Positions 18,006 to 25,883 of a stretch of DNA of 64,000 bases are shown piece after piece. Location: NCBI RefSeq assembly GCF_003952265.1, contig NZ_CP034438.1, forward strand, positions 2,356,001-2,420,000, in the 5' to 3' direction. Origin of the DNA: Flaviflexus salsibiostraticola. GTDB taxonomy: Bacteria > Actinomycetota > Actinomycetes > Actinomycetales > Actinomycetaceae. Numbering within the stretch: the stretch's first letter is position 1; every line of letters starts with the position of its first letter. The position numbers were made by a program, and so were the translations under genes. Below the pieces are notes generated by a model. The model had not been told where the DNA came from, searched no databases, and saw only the letters and a program-made list of their open reading frames with translations.

Positions 18006-19913
18006 TCAGACGACCGCAGGTTCGGGCTGGCGGTTCTCGACTCGTGCGGCGCTGTGCTGCTCTGGCCTCTTCATGAGCCGCATGGCGTTGACGATGACGA
18101 TGAGGACGGATGCCTCGTGGACGAGCATGCCGATCGCCATGGTCACCCCACCCGCGAAGACTCCTGCGAGGAGCGCACCGACGGTGATGAGGGCGACCGC
18201 GATGTTCTGCTTCATGACGGCGACGGTCCTCTTCGCGAGGCCGATCGCCTCGGGCAGCCTGAGCAGGTCGTCGGCCATGAGCGCGATATCAGCCGTCTCG
18301 ATGGCGACGTCCGTACCGGCGGCGCCCATGGCGACCCCGATGTCGGCCGTGGCAAGGGCAGGTGCGTCGTTGACGCCGTCGCCCACCATTGCCACCGTGT
18401 AGCCCTGCTTCTGCAGGTCCTCGATTGCGGTGAGCTTGTCCTCCGGAAGGAGGCCGGCCCTCACGTCGTCGATGCCGGTCTGGGCGGCGATCGCACGGGC
18501 GACGAGCGGTGCGTCGCCCGTCAGCATGACGACCCGCTTGACGCCTGCGCGATGGAGGGCGTTGACCATCGCCTTCGCATCTTCACGCACCCGATCCGCG
18601 ACGGCGATGACGCCGAGCACGTGGCCGTTGACGGCGACGATCATGGGCGTCTTCCCCTCCGAGGCCAACCGATCGGCCGCCTCGGAGACCTCGCCGAGGT
18701 CGGTCAGCCCCTCCTGTTCGAGCAGGGCGACGTTGCCGACGAGGATGCGGCCGCCCGCATTCTCGGCGATGATGCCCTTGCCCGCGACGGGCTCAGTCGA
18801 GTCCGGGAAGCCCGGGCTGGCGAGCCCCTCGGCGGCGGCCGCCTCAAGGACGGGCGTGGCGAGCGGGTGCTCGGAGCCTGCCTCGGCGATGGCGGCCCAG
18901 CGGAGGACCTCGGCCCGGGAGGAGCCTCCGAGCGTGATGACGTCGGTGAGGACGGGCCTGCCCTCGGTCAGCGTGCCGGTCTTGTCGAGCGCGACCGCGT
19001 CGATCTTCGCCGAATTCTCAAGGAACTCACCACCCTTGATGAGGATGCCGTCCTTCGCTGCGCGGCCGATGCCGGCGACGATGGCGACGGGGATCGAGAT
19101 GACGAGCGCCCCGGGGCAGCCGATGACGAGCAGGGTCAGAGCAAGCGTGATGTTGCCGGTGATGAGCCCAAAGACGACGGCGAGGATGATGATCGCGGGC
19201 GTGTACCACTGTGAGAAGCGGTCGATGAACGCCTGGGTCTTCGCCTTCGCCTCGGCGGCCTCTTCGACACGGGTGATGATCTTCGCCAGCGTCGTATCGG
19301 CGCCGACGCCCGTCGCCTCCACCTGCAGCAGGCCGCCGGTGGAGATGGTGCCTGCGAAGACCTGGTCGCCCGGACCCTTCGAGGCGGGGATGGATTCGCC
19401 GGTGATCGAGGCCTGATCAAGTGCCCCGGTGCCTGCGATGACGACGCCGTCGACCGGCGCCTTCGACCCGTTCTTGATAACAACCGTTTCACCCGCCTTG
19501 ACCGTATACGCGGGAACCTCGACCTGTTCGCCGTCCCGCATGACGACGGCAATGTCGGGTGCGACCTCGATGAGGTCGGAGAGTGCCGATCGCGTCTTAT
19601 TCATCGTCCTCGCCTCAAGCGCATGCCCGAAGGAGAAGAGGAAGGTGACGGCGGCCGCCTCCCAGTAGTTGCCGATGACGATGGCGCCGATCGCCGCGAC
19701 GGAGACGAGGAGGTCGATGGCGATGCTGCCGACGCGCAGGGCCTGGATGGCCTTCTTGAGGATGGGCAGTCCGGCGATGATGGCGGCGGCCACCATGAAG
19801 ATGTTGCCCCACGTTTCGCTGCCCACCAGCTCAGCCGTCCACGAGGCGATGATGGCGAGTCCTGCCATGGCGGGGTTCGCCCAGGGCCCCCGCAGTCGCA
19901 TACCGATGTTCAT
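18006..19913 (-). CDS. Heavy-metal-type P-type ATPase with a CPG motif
   Basis: A 635-residue P1B-like ion pump without an N-terminal metal-binding domain. The actuator TGES is at 171-174, the phosphorylated Asp is D310 in DKTGT, and the hinge GDGVND follows in the last third; the last helices end with HEASVLIVIVNAMRL. The transmembrane metal motif, normally CPC, SPC or CPH, reads CPG (C266-P267-G268) in LLVIGCPGALVIS. So the exported metal cannot be inferred from the standard P1B classes. ATG 19913 is chosen because AGAAGGACTTGAAC precedes it; an in-frame upstream extension to 19988 is weaker. An inverted repeat brackets the ribosome binding site. Confidence 0.9.
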   Translation of the reverse strand: MNIGMRLRGPWANPAMAGLAIIASWTAELVGSETWGNIFMVAAAIIAGLPILKKAIQALRVGSIAIDLLVSVAAIGAIVIGNYWEAAAVTFLFSFGHALEARTMNKTRSALSDLIEVAPDIAVVMRDGEQVEVPAYTVKAGETVVIKNGSKAPVDGVVIAGTGALDQASITGESIPASKGPGDQVFAGTISTGGLLQVEATGVGADTTLAKIITRVEEAAEAKAKTQAFIDRFSQWYTPAIIILAVVFGLITGNITLALTLLVIGCPGALVISIPVAIVAGIGRAAKDGILIKGGEFLENSAKIDAVALDKTGTLTEGRPVLTDVITLGGSSRAEVLRWAAIAEAGSEHPLATPVLEAAAAEGLASPGFPDSTEPVAGKGIIAENAGGRILVGNVALLEQEGLTDLGEVSEAADRLASEGKTPMIVAVNGHVLGVIAVADRVREDAKAMVNALHRAGVKRVVMLTGDAPLVARAIAAQTGIDDVRAGLLPEDKLTAIEDLQKQGYTVAMVGDGVNDAPALATADIGVAMGAAGTDVAIETADIALMADDLLRLPEAIGLAKRTVAVMKQNIAVALITVGALLAGVFAGGVTMAIGMLVHEASVLIVIVNAMRLMKRPEQHSAARVENRQPEPAVV

Positions 19914-19915
19914 GT

Positions 19916-19945
19916 TCAAGTCCTTCTCTAGGTGATGACTTGAAT
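19916..19945 (-). promoter_or_regulatory. Inverted repeat around the ATPase ribosome binding site
   Basis: Perfect 8-bp inverted repeat TTCAAGTC-N14-GACTTGAA ends 2 bp before the ATPase start codon, and the Shine-Dalgarno AGAAGG lies in its loop. It could be the operator of a metal-responsive ArsR- or MerR-type regulator, or an mRNA hairpin that controls translation. The rest of 19946-20134 shows no gene. Confidence 0.45.
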
Positions 19946-20134
19946 CTACGATCGGCAGCAGAAACGCTCCATGACCGGCGTCAATCACCGCCGAAACTCG
20001 CTCGGAGTCACGCCGTTCGGCAATTCAGCTCTTCGAGCGCACGGGAGGCCGGCGCCTGCGGGCAGTACGGAGCCGGTGCGGCCATGTGGCGCGGTCATGA
20101 GTCGGGAGGGGCCGAAGCCCCTCCCGATCGACTG

Positions 20135-20776
20135 CTACTCGTCCCCGACCGTGAAGCGGGTTCGGCTGTGTGACGGGTTCTCCAGCTCGTCGAGGATGGC
20201 AACAGCCATGGTCCCTGTCGACGTATGCGACTTCCCATCGGAGGACTTCATGATCTCATCCGTGCCGAGGACGGGGGTGGTGGCATGGCCATCATAGAAG
20301 AGTGCCTGCGGAGAGACGCCCACCCAGTCCGCGTCGGTCACTCCCTCGAGCAGGGTGAGCTGCTCGAGCTGGAAGGCAGGGATCGCGATCCACTGGTCGG
20401 AGTCCTCTTCGAGCTTGATGTCCTCGATGAAGCGGTGGCGGTCCTCCCCGGCGTAGAGCGAGCCGGCGCCGAGGATGAAGACGAGGCGAGGCCGCCCGGA
20501 GTGGGCGATGGAGACGAGATGCTTCGTCAGGTCGACATGTTTGCCTGCCTCGGGCGGGATGAAGCCCGTCGCGTTGACGAGGACGTCGAAGGCCTCGATG
20601 TCGGACTGGTCGAGCTCGAAGCCGTTCTTCTCGAGCACGGCGACGTCGCTGCCGAGCACGCCGCGGGCCCGTGCGCGGCTGCGGACGATCGCGGTCGTGT
20701 CGTGGCCCCGTCGCAGGGCCTCTCTGTAGATCGCGGAGCCGGCTTTGCCGCCCGCCCCGATGATTCCGATGCGCAT
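20135..20776 (-). CDS. NAD(P)-binding atypical SDR protein
   Basis: A 213-residue Rossmann-fold protein. GIIGAGGKAGSAI (about 4-16) is the dinucleotide-binding loop of atypical short-chain reductases (NmrA/YwnB-like), and VLVNATGF and LVFILGAGSLYAGE continue the fold. There is no complete YxxxK catalytic pair, so it may be a redox sensor or epimerase-like protein rather than a dehydrogenase. It lies on the minus strand downstream of the P-type ATPase start and 84 bp from the VOC gene; all three genes 20135-21851 may be cotranscribed. Confidence 0.75.
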   Translation of the reverse strand: MRIGIIGAGGKAGSAIYREALRRGHDTTAIVRSRARARGVLGSDVAVLEKNGFELDQSDIEAFDVLVNATGFIPPEAGKHVDLTKHLVSIAHSGRPRLVFILGAGSLYAGEDRHRFIEDIKLEEDSDQWIAIPAFQLEQLTLLEGVTDADWVGVSPQALFYDGHATTPVLGTDEIMKSSDGKSHTSTGTMAVAILDELENPSHSRTRFTVGDE

Positions 20777-20860
20777 GATGCTCCTTCCCGTTTGACCCTG
20801 ATAGTAGTCGCGGCCGGTGCCGCCGGGTGGAGAAAAGTCACCTCGGGGAGGAGGAGCCGG

Positions 20861-21337
20861 TCAGTCGCCGAAGGCTGCGCGTTCGATCGCGGCCACGTCG
20901 AGCCTTCTCATCTCGAGCATGGCCTCTCCGGCGCGGCGGGCCACGTCAGCGTCCGGGTGGGCGAGGAGTTCACCGAGCCTGCGTGGGACAACCTGCCAGG
21001 ACAGGCCATACCGGTCCTTCAGCCATCCGCAGACGGACTCCTCTCCACCCTCGGTCAGCGCATCCCAATAGTGGTCGACCTCGGCCTGGTCGGCGCAGTC
21101 GATCTGGAGGGAGACAGCCTCGGAGAATGCGAAGTCGGGCCCGCCATTGAGCCCCGTGATCCGGTGCCCGTCGAGCTCGAACTCGACGGTGAGGATCTCG
21201 CCGGCCTTCTGGCTGGGATTATCCATGGGGGAGCGCTGGATCTCGAGGATGCGGGAATTGGGGAAGATGCTGCAGTAGAACTCTGCCGCCTCCAGTGCGG
21301 TCTTATCGAACCAGAGGCACGGGGTGATGCTCGGCAT
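20861..21337 (-). CDS. VOC/PhnB-like protein
   Basis: A 158-residue glyoxalase-fold protein of the PhnB/3-demethylubiquinone-9 methyltransferase-like group. It has the typical openings ITPCLWFDKTALEAAEFYCSIFPNS (about 4-28; read in two pieces) and later FELDGHRITGLNGGPDF and CGWLKDRYGLSWQVVP. The function of these proteins is not established and the methyltransferase name is historical. It starts at 21337 with AAAGGGGG upstream, 13 bp after the phosphoribosyltransferase stop on the same strand, which suggests an operon. Confidence 0.85.
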   Translation of the reverse strand: MPSITPCLWFDKTALEAAEFYCSIFPNSRILEIQRSPMDNPSQKAGEILTVEFELDGHRITGLNGGPDFAFSEAVSLQIDCADQAEVDHYWDALTEGGEESVCGWLKDRYGLSWQVVPRRLGELLAHPDADVARRAGEAMLEMRRLDVAAIERAAFGD

Positions 21338-21350
21338 GGCGAGCCCCCTT

Positions 21351-21851
21351 TCACTCAGATGTCACGGGTGGCTCTGCTGACCAGGGGAAGACGATCCACT
21401 GGTCGGTGCGCCGCCAGACGTAGTCGGGGTCGACCACCGACTGCGGCTTGCCGTAGATGACGGCGGATCGCACGTTACCGCCATGCTGCTTGAGGATGTC
21501 GATGACGAGCGCGAGGGTGCGCCCTGAGTCCGCCACGTCGTCGACGACGAGGAGGCTCTTTCCCTTGAGGTTGTCGGTGTCAAGGAGGGGTGCGAGAAGG
21601 ATCGGGTCGGGCAGTGTCTCGTGCACGTCGGTGTAGAACTCGACGTTGATGGCGTCGGAGAGCTTGACTCCGAGCGAGTAGGAGAGGGCGCCGGCGGGAA
21701 GGAGTCCCCCGCGCGCGACGGCGATGATGACCTCCGGTCTGAAACCCGAGTCTGCGATGATCTGGGCGAGCTCACGAGAGGCGCTGCCGAAGCCCTCCCA
21801 GGTGAGAATCTCCTTCGAGTCCAGGTCCGTTGAATCCGCGTGGTAGGCCAT
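21351..21851 (-). CDS. Purine-type phosphoribosyltransferase
   Basis: A 166-residue type I phosphoribosyltransferase that would join a purine base to PRPP. The PRPP loop VVDDVADSGRTL lies at about 100-111, preceded by AVARGGLLPAG (about 44-54), and WIVFPW near the C-terminus is the base-stacking segment of xanthine/hypoxanthine-guanine enzymes. Length fits the Gpt/XPRT type; the base cannot be fixed. GGAGAGG precedes the ATG at 21851. It is followed by the VOC and SDR-like genes on the same strand. Confidence 0.85.
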   Translation of the reverse strand: MAYHADSTDLDSKEILTWEGFGSASRELAQIIADSGFRPEVIIAVARGGLLPAGALSYSLGVKLSDAINVEFYTDVHETLPDPILLAPLLDTDNLKGKSLLVVDDVADSGRTLALVIDILKQHGGNVRSAVIYGKPQSVVDPDYVWRRTDQWIVFPWSAEPPVTSE

Positions 21852-21920
21852 CCCTCTCCTTCTGGTTGTGAAGATGATGCTACCCCGCCGTGGGCACGGC
21901 GGGGTAGCGGGGTGGGTGGA

Positions 21921-22880
21921 TCAGACGTCGCGTGCGAGGAGCTCCTCGAGCGGTTCGGGCGCCAGGAGATAGGGCGGGATCTCCAGCACGCTGAAGGCTC
22001 CCGACAGGCCGGATTCCCGGAGGCGGTGGGCCGCGCGGCCGTAGGCAACCTGGACTGCCGCCGTGAAGTCGGGGTTCGAGTCGAGGGTGAGTGAGAACTC
22101 GACCGTTGCGCGGGACTCGCCGAGCTCGCCGGAGGTGATGACGTGACCGCCGTGGGGCAGTCCCTGGTGGTCACGGGCGAACTCGTCATCTGTGATGAAG
22201 TGGACTTCGACCTCGTACCCGACGAAGTAGTCGGGCATCGTGATGATCTCGTCGCGGATGCGATCATGCTCCGACTCGTCCGCGACGATCCAGCACTGGC
22301 GGAGGTGAGCGGTATGGCCCGTCACATCGTGACCGTTGCCCTCACGCGCGGCGCTGATCGCGTCCTCCCGCGGGATCGTGTACTGGACGGCCCTCCTCAC
22401 GCCGTCGATGCGGCGCAGTGCATCCGAGTGTCCCTGGGAGACGCCCTTACCCCAGAAGGTGTTCTGCTGGTAGGTCGGGAAGAGCGAGGATGCGATGGTG
22501 CGGTTGAGGGAGAAGAGTCCCGGATCCCAACCCGTGGCGACGACCGCGATGTTATCGCCGCTCGCGGCCGCCTCGTCCATCTCCATGTAATGGGCAGGGA
22601 TCTTCGCGTGATTGTCGTACGTGTCGACCGTGGTGAACGTCCTCGCGAAGGCGGCTGCCTGGGCGGGGATGTCCGTCGCACTGCCGAGGCACAGGTAGAG
22701 GACGTCGATCTGATCGGCGTAGGAGTCGATGTCGGCGACCGGGTAGACCGGGGTGTCCGTGTCGAGCTCGGTCCTACGGGAGAAGATGCCGACGAGCTCC
22801 ATATCCGGCTGGTGGCGAATGCTGTTCTCGACGCCTCTTCCGAGATTCCCGTATCCAACGATGGCTGTTCTGATTGACAT
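21921..22880 (-). CDS. ddh: meso-Diaminopimelate dehydrogenase
   Basis: A 319-residue NADPH-dependent enzyme that interconverts tetrahydrodipicolinate, ammonia and meso-diaminopimelate in one step, as in Corynebacterium. The Rossmann motif AIVGYGNLGRG (about 6-16) binds NADP, FSRRTELDTDTPVY follows the second strand, and ATGWDPGLFSLNR (about 114-126), WGKGVSQGHSDALRRIDGV and PHGGHVITSG are enzyme signatures. It is divergent from the luciferase-like gene. A dapC gene for the succinylase route lies at 55727, so both routes may be present. Confidence 0.95.
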   Translation of the reverse strand: MSIRTAIVGYGNLGRGVENSIRHQPDMELVGIFSRRTELDTDTPVYPVADIDSYADQIDVLYLCLGSATDIPAQAAAFARTFTTVDTYDNHAKIPAHYMEMDEAAASGDNIAVVATGWDPGLFSLNRTIASSLFPTYQQNTFWGKGVSQGHSDALRRIDGVRRAVQYTIPREDAISAAREGNGHDVTGHTAHLRQCWIVADESEHDRIRDEIITMPDYFVGYEVEVHFITDDEFARDHQGLPHGGHVITSGELGESRATVEFSLTLDSNPDFTAAVQVAYGRAAHRLRESGLSGAFSVLEIPPYLLAPEPLEELLARDV

Positions 22881-22990
22881 TAGAGTCCTTCCCGAGCGGT
22901 CTTCGTTCGGTTAAGGGTAAAGGGGAGGCATGCCTCAAGTCGAGAACAGATTTTCAACTTCCCAGTATTTAGGACAAAGGTCCGCAGATC

Positions 22991-23047
22991 TTCAGTCCGC
23001 GCATCGTCCGGGAATATAGTTTCGATTTCAACTGTTGATAGGGTTGA
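22991..23047 (+). promoter_or_regulatory. Promoter and GTTGA dyad (site B) for the LLM gene
   Basis: -10 TATAGT (23015-23020) with a weak -35 TTCAGT 18 bp upstream is followed by TCAAC-T-GTTGA (23028-23038) and a third half-site GTTGA at 23043-23047. The dyad would cover the transcription start, as a repressor operator does. It resembles sites A and C. Confidence 0.5.
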
Positions 23048-23070
23048 TACCCAATCGAGAGAAGGACAGC

Positions 23071-24108
23071 ATGGCGCACGTCGAATTCGGACTCAACACT
23101 TTCGGAGATATGACCGTCGATGCGGAGGGGAACCCGAAGAGTTCCGCCCAGGTCATCACGGACGTCGTCGAGGAGGCGGTCCTGGCCGATTCCCTCGGCA
23201 TCGACGCCATCGGTCTCGGCGAGCACCATCGTGACGACTATGCGATTTCGGCACCCGACATGATCCTTGCCGCCATCGCCTCCCGAACCGAGCGCATCAA
23301 ACTCGGCACAGCCGTCACCGTCCTGTCCTCCGATGATCCGCTGCGCGTCTTCGAGCGCTTTGCCACCCTCGACGCCGTGAGCGGCGGACGCGCCGAAGTC
23401 GTCGTCGGCAGGGGCTCCTTCACCGAATCCTTCCCGCTGTTCGGCTACACGATGTCCGACTACAACGTGCTCTTCGAGGAGAAATTCGAGATCCTCTCAC
23501 TCGCCCTCAAGGAGCGCCCGATCCGCTGGTCGGGATCCCACAGGCTTCCCATCGAGGGCGCCATGCTCATGCCGAAGACCGAGAACGGCCTGTCCGCCTG
23601 GGTCGGCGTGGGCGGCTCGCCCGAATCCGTCATCCGCTCCGTGCAGCGCGGCATTCCCATGATGCTCGCCGTCATCGGCGGTGCACCCGCTCGTTTTCGC
23701 CCCTTCGTCGACCTGTACGAACGCGCCCAGAAGGAGTTCGGTGTCGAGACGCCGATGCCGCTCGGCATGCACTCACCCGGCCACGTCGCAGAGACGGATG
23801 AGCAGGCCCGCGCCGAGCTGTGGGAGCCGTTCCGGGCCAACCGCATCCGCATCGGCCGTGAGCGCGGCTGGGGCGACCCGACGTACGAGAGCTTCGTCGA
23901 GGAGATCGAGCACGGCGCCCTGTTCGTCGGTTCGCCCGAGACCGTCGCCCAGAAGATCTACGAGACGGTCCGCACTCTCGACCTCGATCGCTTCGACTTC
24001 AAGTACGCGAACGGTCCCATGCCCCACGAGCAGCTCATGACCTCCCTCAACCTTTACGGGTCGGCGGTACTCCCGCGCGTGCGGGAGATGCTGTCCAGAG
24101 CGTCCTGA
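23071..24108 (+). CDS. LLM-class flavin-dependent oxidoreductase
   Basis: A 345-residue luciferase-like monooxygenase using reduced FMN or F420. It opens with VEFGLNTFGD, and the barrel shows IGLGEHHRDDYAISAP (about 52-67), AVTVLSSDDPLRVFERFATLD and GRAEVVVGRGSFTES (about 109-123). C-terminal FKYANGPMPHEQLM is the usual closing segment. The substrate is unknown; related proteins act on alkanes, sulfonates or F420-linked substrates. ATG 23071 follows AGAAGGACAGC. Its promoter carries a dyad shared with the F420-reductase-like and YceI genes. Confidence 0.9.
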   Translation: MAHVEFGLNTFGDMTVDAEGNPKSSAQVITDVVEEAVLADSLGIDAIGLGEHHRDDYAISAPDMILAAIASRTERIKLGTAVTVLSSDDPLRVFERFATLDAVSGGRAEVVVGRGSFTESFPLFGYTMSDYNVLFEEKFEILSLALKERPIRWSGSHRLPIEGAMLMPKTENGLSAWVGVGGSPESVIRSVQRGIPMMLAVIGGAPARFRPFVDLYERAQKEFGVETPMPLGMHSPGHVAETDEQARAELWEPFRANRIRIGRERGWGDPTYESFVEEIEHGALFVGSPETVAQKIYETVRTLDLDRFDFKYANGPMPHEQLMTSLNLYGSAVLPRVREMLSRAS

Positions 24109-24181
24109 CCTCCCTCCCACGGTCCTCACAGGAGATTTTGGAAGACTCGCCCGAAGCACCACCGCGAGAAAGGCTGGGCAC

Positions 24182-24826
24182 ATGAAGACCAGGACACTTG
24201 GACTCGCAGCGGCGCTCGCGCTCACGCTCGCCGCCTGCGCTGAGGGTGATGACGACGTCGCCTCCGTGACGGCGGGCCCCACCCCGACAGAGATCAGCTC
24301 ACCAGGCTCGGCCGCCGGCAACGAAACCGATGGCGGCACTGGCGACGCCGCGGATGACACGACGGATGACGAATCCGACGATCGAGCGCGGCCCGATGAG
24401 GGCATCGACCTCAACGGATACGAATTTGAGGTGTCGCTCGACGATGCCCTCGAGATCGCCCGCTCCGAATCCGGGGCGGAAGACCCGTACAAAGTGGCGA
24501 TGGAGTGGTCGGATGGCGCCTGGCAGTGGGAGATCGACCTCACGGCGGATGGTCAGGAATGGGAGTTCGAGATCGATGCCACGACAGGCGAGATCCGCGA
24601 CTTCGAGTCAGACAGCGAGAGCGACGCCGAGACGCCGCTCGACCTGGACTCCGTCATCGGACACCACGAGGCCATGGAGACCGCGGTCGTCGAACGCCCG
24701 GGTCGGGTGACCGACTGGGAGCTCAAGCGGGACGATGGGCGCCAGGTGTACGAGGTCGAGATCGACGACGAAACCGAAGTGAAGATCGACGCCGATACCG
24801 GCGAGATCATGGAGGTGGATGACTGA
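24182..24826 (+). CDS. PepSY-domain lipoprotein
   Basis: A 214-residue exported lipoprotein. The signal peptide ends with LAAC (Cys at about 19), followed by an Asp/Glu/Thr-rich linker of about 55 residues. Two PepSY domains lie at about 85-140 (ALEIARSESG and YKVAMEWSDGAWQWEIDLT) and 155-214, ending with ADTGEIMEVDD. PepSY domains are thought to inhibit proteases or bind cations near the wall; strong acidity suggests cation binding. The ATG at 24182 follows GAAAGGCTGGGCAC. It overlaps the next gene by one base. Confidence 0.85.
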   Translation: MKTRTLGLAAALALTLAACAEGDDDVASVTAGPTPTEISSPGSAAGNETDGGTGDAADDTTDDESDDRARPDEGIDLNGYEFEVSLDDALEIARSESGAEDPYKVAMEWSDGAWQWEIDLTADGQEWEFEIDATTGEIRDFESDSESDAETPLDLDSVIGHHEAMETAVVERPGRVTDWELKRDDGRQVYEVEIDDETEVKIDADTGEIMEVDD

Positions 24827-25146
24827 TGACAGAGACGCAGAACAACACAGAGACAAGGAAAAACGAGGAGCGATCCCGCTATGAGGTCCTCGTCGATGGG
24901 GAGGCCGCCGGGTATATCGACTATCGCCTCAACGGGAACTCGATCACGGCGATCCACACCTGGGTCGGTGAAGATTTCCGGGGGATGGGGCTCGCACGGC
25001 GACTTGCGACCGAGCTTCTCGAGGATGCTCGGAGGACTGGTCGTAACGTCCTGCCGCAGTGCGGCTACGTCGCCTCCTTCATCGAGAGGAACGAGGAGTA
25101 CCTCGACCTCGTCCCTGCCGAGAGGCGCAGCGAATTCGGACTGTAG
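24826..25146 (+). CDS. Small GNAT-like acetyltransferase (YjdJ type)
   Basis: A 106-residue minimal GNAT domain, as in YjdJ/GTLF3-like proteins. VGEDFRGMGLARRLATELLEDARR (about 46-69; conserved R-G-x-G/A) is the CoA-binding motif A, and VLPQCGYVASFIERN follows. Such short forms are normally single-domain. The start overlaps the preceding lipoprotein stop (TGATG), so the two are translationally coupled. Its target is unknown; the pairing with a PepSY lipoprotein may be incidental. Confidence 0.85.
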   Translation: MTETQNNTETRKNEERSRYEVLVDGEAAGYIDYRLNGNSITAIHTWVGEDFRGMGLARRLATELLEDARRTGRNVLPQCGYVASFIERNEEYLDLVPAERRSEFGL

Positions 25147-25173
25147 GTGCCGGTGGGGGCAGAGGCCCTGCCC

Positions 25174-25797
25174 TCACCTCCTTGCAGACTCGAGCACCTC
25201 GGCGACGGCGTGCTCGACGGACTCCCGCCGCCAGGATCCGACCGGGTGATCGTTGACGATCCCGATCGCCTGCATCATCGCGTACGAGGTGACCGGCCCC
25301 AGGTGGAGGAAGCCCCGCGATTTCAGGTCCTTGGCCAGCGCAGTCGATTCGGGTGACTGGCTGGGCTGGTCCCGCTCCGCCATCACCTCATGGGTCGCTG
25401 GGCGGTAGGACCAGACGAGGGCGGGAAGGCCCGCCTCGATGTCGCCGCGCCGGGCCAAGGCGGGCTCGCCGCGAAGCTCGAGGGTGGCACGGGCATTGTT
25501 GACGGTCGAGATGATCTTCCGGCGGTTGCGGATGATCGACGCGTCCGCCAGAAGTCGGTCGATGTCCCTGGAATCGAAGCCGGCGATCGCATCGGGATCG
25601 AACCCGGCGAAGGCAGTGCGGAACGCCTCCCTTCGCTTGAGGATGGTCGTCCACGACAGGCCTGACTGGAACACTTCAAGAGTGAGCCGCTCGAACACGC
25701 CGATCTCCGTCGTGACCGGCATGCCCCATTCCGTGTCGTAATAGTCGCGCTCGATGTCGCTGCGCTCCGCCCAGCCCGGGCGCGTGAGGTTCTCCAT
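25174..25797 (-). CDS. tag: DNA-3-methyladenine glycosylase I
   Basis: A 207-residue base-excision repair glycosylase that removes 3-methyladenine. It aligns with E. coli Tag through EWGMPV, LEVFQSGLSWTTILKRREAFR (catalytic Glu and Trp retained), NRRKIISTVNNARA, and NDHPVGSW. Three of the four zinc ligands of E. coli Tag are absent: Cys4 is Pro, His17 is Tyr and Cys179 is Ser; only His175 (NDH) remains. The protein therefore probably folds without the zinc snap. It converges on the GNAT gene and lies downstream of gnd on the minus strand. Confidence 0.92.
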   Translation of the reverse strand: MENLTRPGWAERSDIERDYYDTEWGMPVTTEIGVFERLTLEVFQSGLSWTTILKRREAFRTAFAGFDPDAIAGFDSRDIDRLLADASIIRNRRKIISTVNNARATLELRGEPALARRGDIEAGLPALVWSYRPATHEVMAERDQPSQSPESTALAKDLKSRGFLHLGPVTSYAMMQAIGIVNDHPVGSWRRESVEHAVAEVLESARR

Positions 25798-25822
25798 AGG
25801 GTCAGGCTAAACCCCCAGAACG

Positions 25823-25863
25823 AGCCCGCGCCCGCCATCCACATGGGGACGCGGGCGCGGGCT
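25823..25863 (-). terminator. Terminator of gnd
   Basis: A perfect 13-bp G/C stem (AGCCCGCGCCCGC with its complement) with a 15-nt loop, 20 bp after the gnd stop on the minus strand. Confidence 0.7.
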
Positions 25864-25883
25864 GGCACTGCGGGACGCTCTGC

